Assembly: GCF_010994755.1 (NCBI RefSeq)
Contig: NZ_WHSB02000001.1
Span: 496,001-560,000 of the forward strand
From: Shinella lacus
GTDB taxonomy: Bacteria > Pseudomonadota > Alphaproteobacteria > Rhizobiales > Rhizobiaceae
Direction: 5' to 3'
Length of the DNA: 64,000 bases
Positions 1 through 9,437 of the stretch are shown in pieces. A model generated the notes under the pieces. It was not told the DNA's origin and did not search any database. It was given only the letters and a program-made list of their open reading frames with translations. Numbering within the stretch: position 1 is the stretch's first letter; each line of letters begins with the position of its first letter. The translations under genes were made by a program, and so were the position numbers.

Positions 1-1175
1 TGGGAAAGCCACCAGGCGGCCGACCGTTCCTCGCCGCGCAGCGCCTCGCCATCGGCGCCGTGGCGGATTCCGTAGAACGGCAGCAGCGCCCGCGCGTCGC
101 CTTCGGCGGTTACGGTGGAGACGCCTTCGATGCTGTAGACTTCCAGCGCATGCAGCCGGCGGCTATCGGGCACGACGCGGTATTCGGTGACGGTCCGGTC
201 GAGCTTGATCGGCTCGGCCGCCTGCGGAAACAGGTTGACGATCGGCGTGCAGCCGAGCGCGAAGGCGGCAGCCGTGAGCGAACGTTCGAGACTCGGCACG
301 GAACGGTTGAGATAGATGAAGACGTCGAGCGTGCGGCCCTTGCCGGCAAGGCGGGCCGCGTCCGGGAAAGCGAGATCGACGAACAGGAACTTTTCCGGGA
401 AGGCGAAATATTCGGTGAGCAGCCGGTAGGCCGGGTGCGAGGCCTGCGGATAGGGCAACATGCTCTCGTCCTGGCCGAAACCGCCGGGCGACAGCGCCGA
501 AGCATCGAGCATCGCCGGATTGCGGTCGTTTGCGCCTTCGGCGAAGGCGACAGCCACCGCGTCGTTCAACAGAAGCTCGTAGAGGGGATAGACCAACTGC
601 GGCTGGCCGCGCAGGAAGAAGCGCAGGCGACCGGGATTATAGCTCGAAAAATCGAGGCCCTCGCCGGCCATTTCCAGCGTGAGGCGCAAGCAACCCGCCG
701 CATTGTGCGCCTGCGGCGTCTCCGGCGCGGTGATGGGACGGCCGGTCAGCGTCGCGGAACGAACGACGACCGGGTGCAACGTGACGTCGAAACAGGTGGA
801 GAAGCGGCAGCGCTCGCCGTCGACGGGCTCGGTATCGAGCAAAGTGCCCACGGGTACGTGATGTGGCTCCTGAAGCTCGACCTTCGGGTCGAGCTGGAGG
901 ATGGACATGGAGGGGATCGGGCGGTCGAAATGCGGATAGAGGATGCCGAGCATGGCATTGGTCAGCTCGGGAAAATCGTCGTCCATCTTCTGCCGCACGC
1001 GGGCGGTGAGATAGGCGAAGGCCTCGATCAGGCGGCCGACATGCGGGTCTTCGATCGCATCCTCGGACAGCCGCAACCGGCCGGCAATGCGCGGGTTTTC
1101 CGCGGCAAAGGCGGCGGCGGCCCTGCGGATGCTGAGAAGTTCGCGGTTATAGTGGACGAGCAGATCATCCGACAT
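1..1175 (-). CDS. tssF: TssF, T6SS baseplate subunit (N-terminal two thirds; runs off the left edge)
   Basis: TssF (ImpG/VasA) is a wedge component of the T6SS baseplate in the cytoplasm, assembling with TssE, TssG and TssK. The start is the ATG at 1175-1173, with GGAGAGGGG about 12 nt upstream. The visible 391 residues begin MSDDLLVHYNRELLSIR and continue with the family's early PRIAGRL, HVGRLIEAFAYLTARVRQK and FPELTNAMLGILYPH stretches, which are typical of the TssF N-terminus. Family members are usually near 600 residues, so about a third is missing at the left edge. It is the last visible gene of the minus-strand arm, 111 nt after tssM, and tssG would be expected next. Identity is confident from these motifs and the context. 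Confidence 0.93.
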   Translation of the reverse strand, partial: MSDDLLVHYNRELLSIRRAAAAFAAENPRIAGRLRLSEDAIEDPHVGRLIEAFAYLTARVRQKMDDDFPELTNAMLGILYPHFDRPIPSMSILQLDPKVELQEPHHVPVGTLLDTEPVDGERCRFSTCFDVTLHPVVVRSATLTGRPITAPETPQAHNAAGCLRLTLEMAGEGLDFSSYNPGRLRFFLRGQPQLVYPLYELLLNDAVAVAFAEGANDRNPAMLDASALSPGGFGQDESMLPYPQASHPAYRLLTEYFAFPEKFLFVDLAFPDAARLAGKGRTLDVFIYLNRSVPSLERSLTAAAFALGCTPIVNLFPQAAEPIKLDRTVTEYRVVPDSRRLHALEVYSIEGVSTVTAEGDARALLPFYGIRHGADGEALRGEERSAAWWLS

Positions 1176-1286
1176 GGGCTGGCCGAACCCCTCTCCAACG
1201 CCTTGTCGATTCGTAACGGCATCCCGGCGGTTGCGCGGACATTGGCGTACTCCTTCTCACCCTGTCAAGGAACCGTCGGGACCTCG

Positions 1287-4200
1287 TCATAGGGTGGGGC
1301 ACTTGAAATCGGACAACGTATCGCGCGCGAACGGATTGCGGGTCGCGGGTGCCGTCAGCCGCATGAGAACGGCCCGGTTGCCGACCCGGAACTGGTAGGT
1401 CACCACGTCGGTCGGGTTCTTGTCGACTTTGCGGCCCTGGTCGAAAAGCCGGAAGAGCGCCCAGGCGCCCTGCTCCGTCAGGATATTGCGCTGGCCGGCG
1501 ACCTCGGGCGTCATCGACATGGAGGCGCCCGCCACCAGGTTTTCCGGCGGCCAGAGATATTGCGTGCCCGCCGGCGGGCCGTGGCTGTAACTGGCCACCT
1601 TGCCGCCAATATCGAGCAGGAAGGCCCGCGCGGTCGCATCGAGCTTGCCGACCTCGACGGTGAAATCGACATTCGGTTTCTCCTGCCCGGCGAAGAAGAC
1701 CGTCTCGATATCATCCGCCTTCTCGAAGGCCGCGAGCACGGCATCGGGGAAACCGAGACCGAATTGCTGGCCGGCCTTCCAGCGCCAAGGCTTCGTCGTC
1801 CGGTCTATATAGGGTTTCAGGTAGTCGTTGCGGAACCCGGCAATGGCACCCTGCGGCCCGAAGAGCCGCGAAAAATCGTCGAGCGAGGCATCGTTGATAC
1901 TCTCGGTGTCGAAGGGATAGCGGCCGATCGTCGTCGCGGTGCAGAGCGGCAGCACCGTCGAGGTCCAGATTTCCGCCAGCCGCTCGCGCGAGCTTCCCCC
2001 CGTCACCGCGCCGACCTGGCTGAGAATGCGGGCGAAGAACGGCTGCACGCTCGGCGGAAGCTTGCCGTTGCGGTCGGTCAGCTGGCTGAGCAGCGTCTGC
2101 GGCTCGGTGCCGAGTTCCAGCACATCGCCGCCGGCTGCCACATGGTTGAGCTGCCGGTAGAGGGGTTCCAGCGCCGCCAGCATGTCGTCGACAGGCGTCT
2201 GCTGGCCTTCCGCCTTGGCAACGACCGCCTCGCGAAAGACCTTGAAATGATCGGTCACCGACTGCGGCACGTTGACGACGCGGCGGGGCGCGCGGACGGT
2301 CTTCGTCACCTGCGTCAACTGCTCGGCGACCATAGCTTCGATCGCACCCGCTGCGCTCGACGTGAGGTCCGTCAGGTCCACCTCGGCCGCGATGGCGACG
2401 AAGAGTTCCTTGGCGGGTGAAGGGTTGCCGGCGACGATCGCCACGGCATCGGCGAGGCGCCGCGGATCGGTCTCGCCGGCAATGCCGAGATCGGCGAGCA
2501 GGCTGTCCCAGCGGCTCATGTAGTTGACGCGGTAGAGATCGGCCAGGCCGTCGCGGATGCGGCCGGCCTCGCGTTCGCGGTCCAGCGCCGTGTCCGGCTT
2601 GCCCATCACCCAGAGGTCGGCGGCGAGCGCCAGTGCCGCGTCCCCCGAGGCGCGCATCATCACGCCGAAACCGTTCTTGGTGTAGATGCCCTCGATGCCA
2701 TCGAAGAAGCTCGCGCCGCTCACCCGCGCCAGTGCCTCAGGACCGGCGAGCCCCATATGGTCGACTGGCCGCCACATCGCCATCCCCTTCACCGCCGGGT
2801 AGGTCTCGGCCATGTCGTAGGCGAGCCGTGCGAGGCTATAGTCAGTGATCCGCGCACGCGCGTTTTCGATGAGCGCGCCGTCCGCGGAGGGTGTCGGGAT
2901 GGCGACCGAGGCAAGCTCGGAGAAGTGGTCGGCGATGCGCTGGTCTACCGCATCGCTGCGATCGTAGAGCATCCAGTTCGCCGCGAAATCGGGGCCGAGC
3001 AGCGCTGCCGTCTCGCGGCCGGGCGGGCGTTCGCCGGTCAGCATCAGGTAGAATTTCAGCTGCGTGAAGCGCAGGGCGGCGGGCGTCTGCTGGTTCGCCA
3101 GGCCCTGGCGCAGATATTGCCAGACGAAGGGGAGGAACAGGTTGGCGAGCGCCTTGTCATAGGCCTTGCGCGCCTCGCCCTGCACCGAGGACGGGCTGTA
3201 GAGGCCGAAGGTCGCGCCGCGTGGCTCCTCCTTGGCAAGTGTCGCCAGCCGGTCAAGCACCGCAAGCACCGGCTCGAAACGTGTCGAGAGGCTGCCGGCC
3301 GGCACCGCCTCGGCGATGCGCCCGCGCGCCGCCGTCGTCTGGTCGGTGACACTGGCCACATAGGCGCGCCCGTCGCTGAAGCCGAGCCACCAGAAGGCGA
3401 GCACGGTGAAGGCGGCGATGCAGAGCAACGTGTTGATCGCCAGGTCCTTGAAGCGGGCGGCCACAAGGGCCGGCCGCGTCAGGCCGCCGAGATCGGCCTC
3501 CGGCAGGATGACCTTGCGCAGCAGCCCGAAGAGAAAGAACGGCCGGACGCGGCGCGCGCCCGGATCCGGCGCAAGCGCCAGCGTGGCGGGGCTACGACCG
3601 AACAGCGGCGCGAGCGAGCCCGCCAGCGCATCGACATTGTCGCCGGTCTGGCGGCAGGAAACGAAGAAGACGCCGCGCATGTTCGTCGCCGCGCCAAAAC
3701 GGTGCAGCGTGGCGAGCTGCTGCACGAAGGGTTGGATGCGCTCGCGCAGCAGGGCGAATTGTGCGGGGAACTCGAAGGTGCGGCGACGGCGCAGCTCGTC
3801 CGGCTCCTCCTGCAGGCAGACGAACTGGCGTTGCGCGATGCGTTCGACGAGGCCGGCAAAACCCCGGTCGAGCGCTTCGGCGGGGCCGCGTGCATCGCCG
3901 CCAAGATCCGGCGCGATCGGGATGCCGAAGGCGGCCGCACGCTCCTCCGTCGTCAGGTCCTCAAAAATCTCCTCGAAGCCGACGACCCGGTCGAGCTTGG
4001 TGACGACGATATAGACCGGCGCATTGGCACGCAGGTGCTGGACGGCCTCGTCGAGCCGCTGGCGGATAGCCGTGGCATAGGCGACGGCCTGTTCCGGCAG
4101 CATGGCCAGCAGTTCATCGACGCTGACCGTCACGACGATGCCGTTGACCGGCTGGCGCGAGCGCAGGTGGCGGATGTGCTGCAGCGCCTGCTGCCAGAGC

Positions 4201-4802
4201 TGGCGCGCCTCGGGCGCCTCGCTGCCGGTAAGCCGGCCGGAAAACTCCACCAGCACGGCCTGGTCGCTGATGTGGAAACGGGCGGAGGGGGCCTCCACCG
4301 CGCCGTCGCTTTCGAAGGGCAGTGTCAGGCCGCTGGCGCGCACCAGCGAGGTCTTGCCGGCACCGTCCGCGCCGAGCAGCATGTACCAGGGCAGCGCATA
4401 CCGCGCGCTGACGAAGAGATCGCCATGGCCGCGCCGAAGCAGGCTCATTGCCCGGGCTGCGGCATCGCGGAAGGCGGAAATCTCGGCGTCGACCGCCGCC
4501 CGGTTGCGGTCCGTCCGGTCCGCCGCCTCTTCTTCCTGCTTGCGCAAAGCCGCGATCAGCGCAGCCTCCTCGCTGCTGCGCTTGGTGCGCATCAGGAAGC
4601 CGAGGCCGCCCCAGGCGAGCGCCAGAAGCAGGAGCAGCGTGAGGCGGGCGGCGGCGGATCCGAGCGGGCGCACCTCGCCGAAGCCGATCAGCGGGCCGAT
4701 AAACCAGATGAGAAGCGCCAGAAGCACGACAACGATGGTCAGGATGACGCTGGGGCGGCGCAGCGTGCGCCCGAATTTCCGCAATCTCGCCCGCACGCTC
4801 AC
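1287..4802 (-). CDS. tssM: TssM (IcmF), T6SS membrane complex ATPase-like protein
   Basis: TssM spans the inner membrane and periplasm and, with TssL and TssJ, forms the T6SS envelope channel. The product is 1171 residues, a normal full length. Two N-terminal membrane segments (about 19-41 and 52-71) are followed by a cytoplasmic domain with Walker A GADGAGKT at 144-151. A third membrane segment lies near 455-476, and a long periplasmic part follows. The start is a GTG whose GTGA overlaps the stop of the upstream gene by 4 nt, which suggests translational coupling. The intact Walker motif distinguishes it from TssM proteins that have lost it. A second, shorter IcmF-like protein is encoded immediately upstream. 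Confidence 0.96.
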   Translation of the reverse strand: MSVRARLRKFGRTLRRPSVILTIVVVLLALLIWFIGPLIGFGEVRPLGSAAARLTLLLLLALAWGGLGFLMRTKRSSEEAALIAALRKQEEEAADRTDRNRAAVDAEISAFRDAAARAMSLLRRGHGDLFVSARYALPWYMLLGADGAGKTSLVRASGLTLPFESDGAVEAPSARFHISDQAVLVEFSGRLTGSEAPEARQLWQQALQHIRHLRSRQPVNGIVVTVSVDELLAMLPEQAVAYATAIRQRLDEAVQHLRANAPVYIVVTKLDRVVGFEEIFEDLTTEERAAAFGIPIAPDLGGDARGPAEALDRGFAGLVERIAQRQFVCLQEEPDELRRRRTFEFPAQFALLRERIQPFVQQLATLHRFGAATNMRGVFFVSCRQTGDNVDALAGSLAPLFGRSPATLALAPDPGARRVRPFFLFGLLRKVILPEADLGGLTRPALVAARFKDLAINTLLCIAAFTVLAFWWLGFSDGRAYVASVTDQTTAARGRIAEAVPAGSLSTRFEPVLAVLDRLATLAKEEPRGATFGLYSPSSVQGEARKAYDKALANLFLPFVWQYLRQGLANQQTPAALRFTQLKFYLMLTGERPPGRETAALLGPDFAANWMLYDRSDAVDQRIADHFSELASVAIPTPSADGALIENARARITDYSLARLAYDMAETYPAVKGMAMWRPVDHMGLAGPEALARVSGASFFDGIEGIYTKNGFGVMMRASGDAALALAADLWVMGKPDTALDREREAGRIRDGLADLYRVNYMSRWDSLLADLGIAGETDPRRLADAVAIVAGNPSPAKELFVAIAAEVDLTDLTSSAAGAIEAMVAEQLTQVTKTVRAPRRVVNVPQSVTDHFKVFREAVVAKAEGQQTPVDDMLAALEPLYRQLNHVAAGGDVLELGTEPQTLLSQLTDRNGKLPPSVQPFFARILSQVGAVTGGSSRERLAEIWTSTVLPLCTATTIGRYPFDTESINDASLDDFSRLFGPQGAIAGFRNDYLKPYIDRTTKPWRWKAGQQFGLGFPDAVLAAFEKADDIETVFFAGQEKPNVDFTVEVGKLDATARAFLLDIGGKVASYSHGPPAGTQYLWPPENLVAGASMSMTPEVAGQRNILTEQGAWALFRLFDQGRKVDKNPTDVVTYQFRVGNRAVLMRLTAPATRNPFARDTLSDFKCPTL

Positions 4803-6577
4803 GTCAGGCTTTCCCGATAGGCGATGCGTCTGCGCGCCGCGTCGACATAGGCCCGGTCGATGGTAAACCCGCCAGCCTCGTCGATCGCCTCCAGAGCGCG
4901 GACGACGAATTCGCCATCCCGATCCCCGGCGATCGTCGGCGCGCGCTTTTCGAGCCAGGTCTTGAGCTGCGGCGATGCCGGATTGTCGGCAAGGGCGACC
5001 AGGTCCTTGAGGGCAGCTGTGTCGTTGTTGTCGTCGACGAGGTCGGCCTGAAGCCAGGCAGTGACTTCCGGCAGCAGTGCATTGGCCCGCACGGCACGTT
5101 TCGCGTCCGCAATGCCGTCGCTGAGCATCGCCCGCTTGTCGAGCCAGAAGGCGTAGGTGGGAACCGGGCGCTGCCCGTCCAGCATCACGCCGACGGCATC
5201 GAGCCGTTGCAGGGCGGAAAGCAGCACCGGCACATCGGCCCGGCGCAGCGGCCCTTTCAGCGGTGCCGCGTCGCCGATCGCCTCCTGCACCTGACGGCGC
5301 AGGCGGATCTCGTTGTCGAAGGTCGAGAACAGCACGTAGCCGCCGGCAGCGCAGGCAATGACGGTCGCGGCGATCGGCAGCCAGTAGAGGGTCGACCGCG
5401 AGGCGCCTTGCCGGTCCTTCAGCACCAGGCCGGCCTCCGGCAGGATCGCCTTCTTCACGGCACCGCTGATGAAATAGCCATGGTTCAGCTCGTCATCGAC
5501 GCCGAGATCGGGCGGCATCATGCCGCTGCGCGGCATGGCGAAGCGGCGCGACAGTTCCGGTAGCAGGGCGTCGATCGACAGCATTTCCTGCCGCGCGCTC
5601 GTCATGAAGATGCCGCGCAGCAGCACGCCGCGCCAGGTGCCGTTGCCCAGCGGCGTCATCGCGTCGATGAGCGGCATGACGATGCGCTGGATCGCGGCGA
5701 TCTGCGCGGAAAAACCGTGGATGTGGCTGCTGCGGATCGGCTCGGATTCCTTCGACAGCAGTTCGATATGGCGCTTGCGCATGGTCTCGACCATGTCGCC
5801 GAAACCCGCGTCGATCTCCGCATGCAGCGCATCGACGGTCTTCGGCTCCCTGGCGTCGTGCGGCAGGGCGAAACCCCAGGGCTGCGCCCGGTCGGCCGGC
5901 TCGATGCGCTCGAAAATCTCCTGGAAGCCGGGCACGAGATCGGTGCGCGACAGGAGCACATAGGCGGGCAGCGTCTGGTCCAGCATCTCGTCGGCCTGGC
6001 GGAACCAAGCGGCGATCGTCTCGGCGGTCATGCGCTGTTCGAGCTGGTCGGCCAGCACGAGATCGGCCGGGCTGACGACGAGCATGATGCCGTTGACGGG
6101 AAGTTTCGGCCGCACGGCGCGGAGCAGCCGGAAGAGTTCGCCGGCATCGTCCGACACCTGCGCCTCGACGAAGACGGCATCCGGCCCGACCCACCAGTTG
6201 GCGGGGCCGATGGTCTTCGGCATGCCGAGGCGCATTTCCGCACTTTCGAGCAGGCAGGTCTTGCCGCTGCCGGCCGGGCCGACGATCAGGAAGAACGGCA
6301 CCGAATAGCGCCCGCGCCGGCCCTTCAGGCCCCGATCGGCGAGGAAGGCGCCGACCTGGCGGCGCAGATCGCGCAATGCCGGCGTTTCAGGCGTCGAGCG
6401 CCGGAAAAACAGGCGCGAAAAGACGACCGGCAACAGTGCCCAGACAACCACCGGCAGAAGCGACAACAAAAGCCCGAGATCGGGATCGGCGACAAGAGGC
6501 TGCTTCGCCAGGAACCAGCTCGCGGCCGCAGCGGCCGCAAGTCCGAGAAGCCAGAGAATGAGCAGCCACGGCCTCAT
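4799..6577 (-). CDS. Short IcmF/TssM-like P-loop membrane protein (second paralogue in the locus)
   Basis: This 592-residue protein has the TssM layout in miniature. It has two N-terminal membrane helices (about 4-22 and 35-57), a cytoplasmic nucleotide-binding domain with Walker A GPAGSGKT at 100-107, TssM-like stretches (LPVNGIMLVVSPADL, LLSRTDLVPGFQEIFE) and a third helix near 394-414. Only about 175 residues follow, against about 700 in TssM, so nearly all of the periplasmic region that contacts TssJ is absent. The ATG overlaps the tssL stop by 4 nt and its own stop overlaps the tssM start, so it is translated as part of the operon. It is intact, not a fragment of the adjacent complete tssM. 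Its role is unknown; it could regulate or cap the TssM/TssL complex. Confidence 0.85.
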   Translation of the reverse strand: MRPWLLILWLLGLAAAAAASWFLAKQPLVADPDLGLLLSLLPVVVWALLPVVFSRLFFRRSTPETPALRDLRRQVGAFLADRGLKGRRGRYSVPFFLIVGPAGSGKTCLLESAEMRLGMPKTIGPANWWVGPDAVFVEAQVSDDAGELFRLLRAVRPKLPVNGIMLVVSPADLVLADQLEQRMTAETIAAWFRQADEMLDQTLPAYVLLSRTDLVPGFQEIFERIEPADRAQPWGFALPHDAREPKTVDALHAEIDAGFGDMVETMRKRHIELLSKESEPIRSSHIHGFSAQIAAIQRIVMPLIDAMTPLGNGTWRGVLLRGIFMTSARQEMLSIDALLPELSRRFAMPRSGMMPPDLGVDDELNHGYFISGAVKKAILPEAGLVLKDRQGASRSTLYWLPIAATVIACAAGGYVLFSTFDNEIRLRRQVQEAIGDAAPLKGPLRRADVPVLLSALQRLDAVGVMLDGQRPVPTYAFWLDKRAMLSDGIADAKRAVRANALLPEVTAWLQADLVDDNNDTAALKDLVALADNPASPQLKTWLEKRAPTIAGDRDGEFVVRALEAIDEAGGFTIDRAYVDAARRRIAYRESLT

Positions 6578-8019
6578 GGGGTCTTTTCCGCGGGGATCTG
6601 GAATTCGACGCGGCGGTTGCGCGCCCGGTTTTCACGACTGTTGTTGGCGATCAGCGGATCGTTCGCGCCGCGGCCCTCGAAGCTCACCCGCGCGGGGTCG
6701 TCGACATGGCGTTGCAGCATCTGCGCGGCGGAGCGGGCACGGGCAAGCGAGATCGCCATATTGTCGCCGAGCGGGCTTCCCGCCCCGACGGGCGTATTGT
6801 CCGTATGACCGACAACGGCGATCTTCCCGCTTTCAGCGTTCAGCGCATCGCCGATGCGGGTGATCAGCGGCTCCTCGCCGAGTGACAGGTCGGTGCCGCC
6901 GGAGGGGAAGGAGGCCTTCAGCATGCGGATGACCACCAGCTCGCCGACGCTTGCGACCTCGACGCGACCATCGGCGATTTCGGGCGCCAGCGCTTCGGAG
7001 AGCCGCTCGACCTGCGTCTTGCGCACCGGCGGCACGGGGTCGGGAATGGTCGGGATGCCGGCCTGCTCCACCAGAAGCGGGATGGCCGGGACCAGTGCGG
7101 CGATCTCGGAGGCGGTCTGCTCCATGCTGGAGCGCAGGCTGATCGAGGAAAACGCCCAGACGACGGCGAGAAGCGCCAGCAGCACCAGTGCCGCCAGCCA
7201 CGGGGCCGCCATGCTGCGCGGCGCGCGGTGCGGTGCGGCCGCACTCTGCCAGACCTGCGAAAGGTTGCGCTCGTAGGGGCCGCGCACCCGGCGGATGACG
7301 CGGTAGAGGTCCTGGCGCAGCCGGGCGAACTGCCCCTGCCCGCCGTCCATCACGCGATATTTGCCGCTGAAGCCGATCGACAGGCAGATCGCCATCAGTT
7401 CGAGCACGTCGATATTCTGTTCCGGCTGCTGGAGAAGCTGCTGGAGCAGGTCATAGAAACGCTCGCCGCCCCAGGTCTCGTTATAGAGGATGGAAACCAG
7501 GCTCTGGCTCGCCCAGCCGGTCGTCGCACCCCAGCGGGTGTTGAGGATGATGTCGTCAATGACGGCGCAAAGCGCGTAGCGCGACACGCGCACCAGCCGG
7601 TCCGGCGTATCGCGCGCCATCGCCGCCGTCTCGAAATTGCGGATCTCTTCGAGCACCCGGCGGCGGAATTCGGCGATGTCGTCGGGTGCCGCGCTCTCGT
7701 TGAGCCGGCCGGCAAGCCAGAGCAGCGGCGAAGCCGCGCCCACCAACGGGTTGACCGCCGCAAGCTCGAAGGCCTTTTCGATTGCCGGATCGCCGCGATG
7801 GCGCGCGCGCTCGACCGGCAAGGCATCCAGGCCGAAATCGAGGTCGTCCTTCTCGCTGGCCGCAGGACGGCCGCCGAAAAACCCGCCATCGCCGCCGCCG
7901 AAGCCGCCGCGCGGCAGGCTGTCCTGCCCGAAGGTCGTCGACTGGCGCGACGGCTGCCCGCCCAGCGGCCTGCGGATCGTATCGTCGGCACTCGGAAAAT
8001 CGGCAAATGGATCGTTCAC
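6574..8019 (-). CDS. tssL: TssL with C-terminal OmpA-type peptidoglycan-binding domain
   Basis: TssL (ImpK/DotU family) is an inner-membrane component of the T6SS envelope complex. The 481-residue protein has a low-complexity glycine-rich N-terminus (to about 55), the DotU cytoplasmic domain (about 60-250, including RVSRYALCAVIDDIILNTRWG), one membrane helix near 268-292 and a C-terminal OmpA-like domain. The OmpA hallmarks are GHTDNTP, SLARARSAAQML and NSRENRARNRRVEF, which bind peptidoglycan and anchor the complex to the cell wall. The start is GTG with GAGGAGG 5 nt upstream. It follows tssK by 10 nt and overlaps the next gene by 4 nt. Confidence 0.96.
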   Translation of the reverse strand: MNDPFADFPSADDTIRRPLGGQPSRQSTTFGQDSLPRGGFGGGDGGFFGGRPAASEKDDLDFGLDALPVERARHRGDPAIEKAFELAAVNPLVGAASPLLWLAGRLNESAAPDDIAEFRRRVLEEIRNFETAAMARDTPDRLVRVSRYALCAVIDDIILNTRWGATTGWASQSLVSILYNETWGGERFYDLLQQLLQQPEQNIDVLELMAICLSIGFSGKYRVMDGGQGQFARLRQDLYRVIRRVRGPYERNLSQVWQSAAAPHRAPRSMAAPWLAALVLLALLAVVWAFSSISLRSSMEQTASEIAALVPAIPLLVEQAGIPTIPDPVPPVRKTQVERLSEALAPEIADGRVEVASVGELVVIRMLKASFPSGGTDLSLGEEPLITRIGDALNAESGKIAVVGHTDNTPVGAGSPLGDNMAISLARARSAAQMLQRHVDDPARVSFEGRGANDPLIANNSRENRARNRRVEFQIPAEKTP

Positions 8020-8029
8020 GCCCGCCTCC

Positions 8030-9361
8030 TCAGTCCTTCACGGCCCAAAGGTCGAGCTCAAGCGCCGGGAAGTCGCCTGCGACATGGATGGCGAGGCCGT
8101 TGCCGGCCGCGACCTGCTTCCAGATCGGGCTGGAACGGTCGAGTTCGAAATAGGCCTTGCCCGTATGATAGGGGATCTGGCGCGGCGCCACCGGGAGCGC
8201 GCGCAACATGATGCCCGGAAGGGCGGCATTGACCAGTTCGGTGATCTGCTCGGCCGCGCCGATCTTGAACTGCCCGACGAGCCGGCGCACCAGCGCTTCC
8301 GCCGGCATATCGGCCTTGGCGGCGAGGATGAAGGAATATTTCGAATAGATCGAGCGGTCGGAAACATCGGCGACGCGGATGCCGTAGCGATGCTCGACGA
8401 GCGGGATGGTGATGGCGCTGCGTTCCAGCACCGCGCTCAGCGCCTGACGCACGGCGGCTGCCACCGGGGCGAAGGACAGTTGCAGACGCTCGTGATCGTA
8501 GACCGGGAAGGGACGCGGCCGGTGGCCGACGGCCGTAAAGGTGGCAAGCTCGCCGGCAAGCCCGATCATCGACGTGAAGAGCCGTTCGGGATGGACGAAG
8601 GTGGCCGACGCCATGTGGGTGAAGAGCGGCTGCCAGCGGTTGATCGTCTGGAGCATCATCATGTCGGTGATTTCGGCGGCCGTGCCGACATTGGTGCCGG
8701 CGAGCCGCGCGGCAATCGCTTCGCCACGGTGGTTGAGCAGGCCGACGATCTCGGTGAGCAGGCCGGACAGGATCGGCGAGACGGCGCAATCCATCGCCGG
8801 CGGCACATAGCTTTCGTCGAGCACCACCGAATTGTCGCTGCGCACCTCGACGATGCGCGCGAGCCCGATGCCGACGAGACCGCTGCGGTCGCTGGTATCG
8901 AGCGCATAGCGCAGGCGAAGCTTGCCGACATTGATGGGGGCTGCCGACACGTCGCCGCTATTGGCATCCGACACGTCGATCTCGGCGAGCGTATAGCGGG
9001 TCGTCAGTTCGGCCTCCGCGTCGGCTGCCTCGCGCCCGCCCGGTTCCGTCAGCGGCAGGGTGAGGTAGAGCACGGCGTTGCGGACGTTCTCGCCAAGCAT
9101 CAGCGGCGCGAGGCGCACGCTGTCGTCGGGCAGCGAAAACGGCGTGCCATCGGCAAAGACGCCGGCCGCCCGCTCAACGGCGAACTGGCCGATCGACAGC
9201 AGCTCGCGGTTCAGGCGCAGCTCCGTCAGGCCCCAGCCATGCGGCACGAGCGCTTTCGTCCGGCCCCTCAGCTGGCGCTCGAAATGGCGAGCCTCCTGCT
9301 GGAAATGCTGGGCACGGATAAACATCCCCTCCGACCAGATCACCTTGTCATCGAACGACAT
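8030..9361 (-). CDS. tssK: TssK, T6SS baseplate-membrane complex adaptor
   Basis: TssK (ImpJ/VasE) connects the cytoplasmic baseplate to TssL and TssM. The 443-residue product opens with MSFDDKVIWSEGMFIRAQHF, matching the conserved TssK start (a vhW-x-EGmfl-xPqHFQ-type motif), and has the usual length of about 440-450 residues. It lies between tssJ (76 nt upstream) and tssL (10 nt downstream) in the minus arm. The start is an ATG. Assignment rests on the N-terminal signature, the length and the position. Confidence 0.95.
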   Translation of the reverse strand: MSFDDKVIWSEGMFIRAQHFQQEARHFERQLRGRTKALVPHGWGLTELRLNRELLSIGQFAVERAAGVFADGTPFSLPDDSVRLAPLMLGENVRNAVLYLTLPLTEPGGREAADAEAELTTRYTLAEIDVSDANSGDVSAAPINVGKLRLRYALDTSDRSGLVGIGLARIVEVRSDNSVVLDESYVPPAMDCAVSPILSGLLTEIVGLLNHRGEAIAARLAGTNVGTAAEITDMMMLQTINRWQPLFTHMASATFVHPERLFTSMIGLAGELATFTAVGHRPRPFPVYDHERLQLSFAPVAAAVRQALSAVLERSAITIPLVEHRYGIRVADVSDRSIYSKYSFILAAKADMPAEALVRRLVGQFKIGAAEQITELVNAALPGIMLRALPVAPRQIPYHTGKAYFELDRSSPIWKQVAAGNGLAIHVAGDFPALELDLWAVKD

Positions 9362-9437
9362 GCATACCCTTCCCTCTGCCGGCGGCGCAGGTCCATCCCC
9401 GCGTCGCGACCGACCTTGCCCCTCTCTGCGAACCGTC

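Noticed and set aside
60-1292. Plus-strand open frame over the left edge
   Set aside because: The minus strand reads as TssF with clear family motifs, and the plus frame is its shadow.
2757-4820. Long plus-strand open frame (about 687 codons) opposite tssM
   Set aside because: Its composition is Arg/Gly/Glu-rich with no domain, and the minus strand encodes a full TssM with all family features. It is a shadow caused by high GC at third positions.
4799-6577. Short IcmF-like gene as a broken fragment of tssM
   Set aside because: A complete tssM is adjacent, the short gene has its own start, membrane helices and Walker A, and it overlaps both neighbours by exact 4-nt stop/start junctions.
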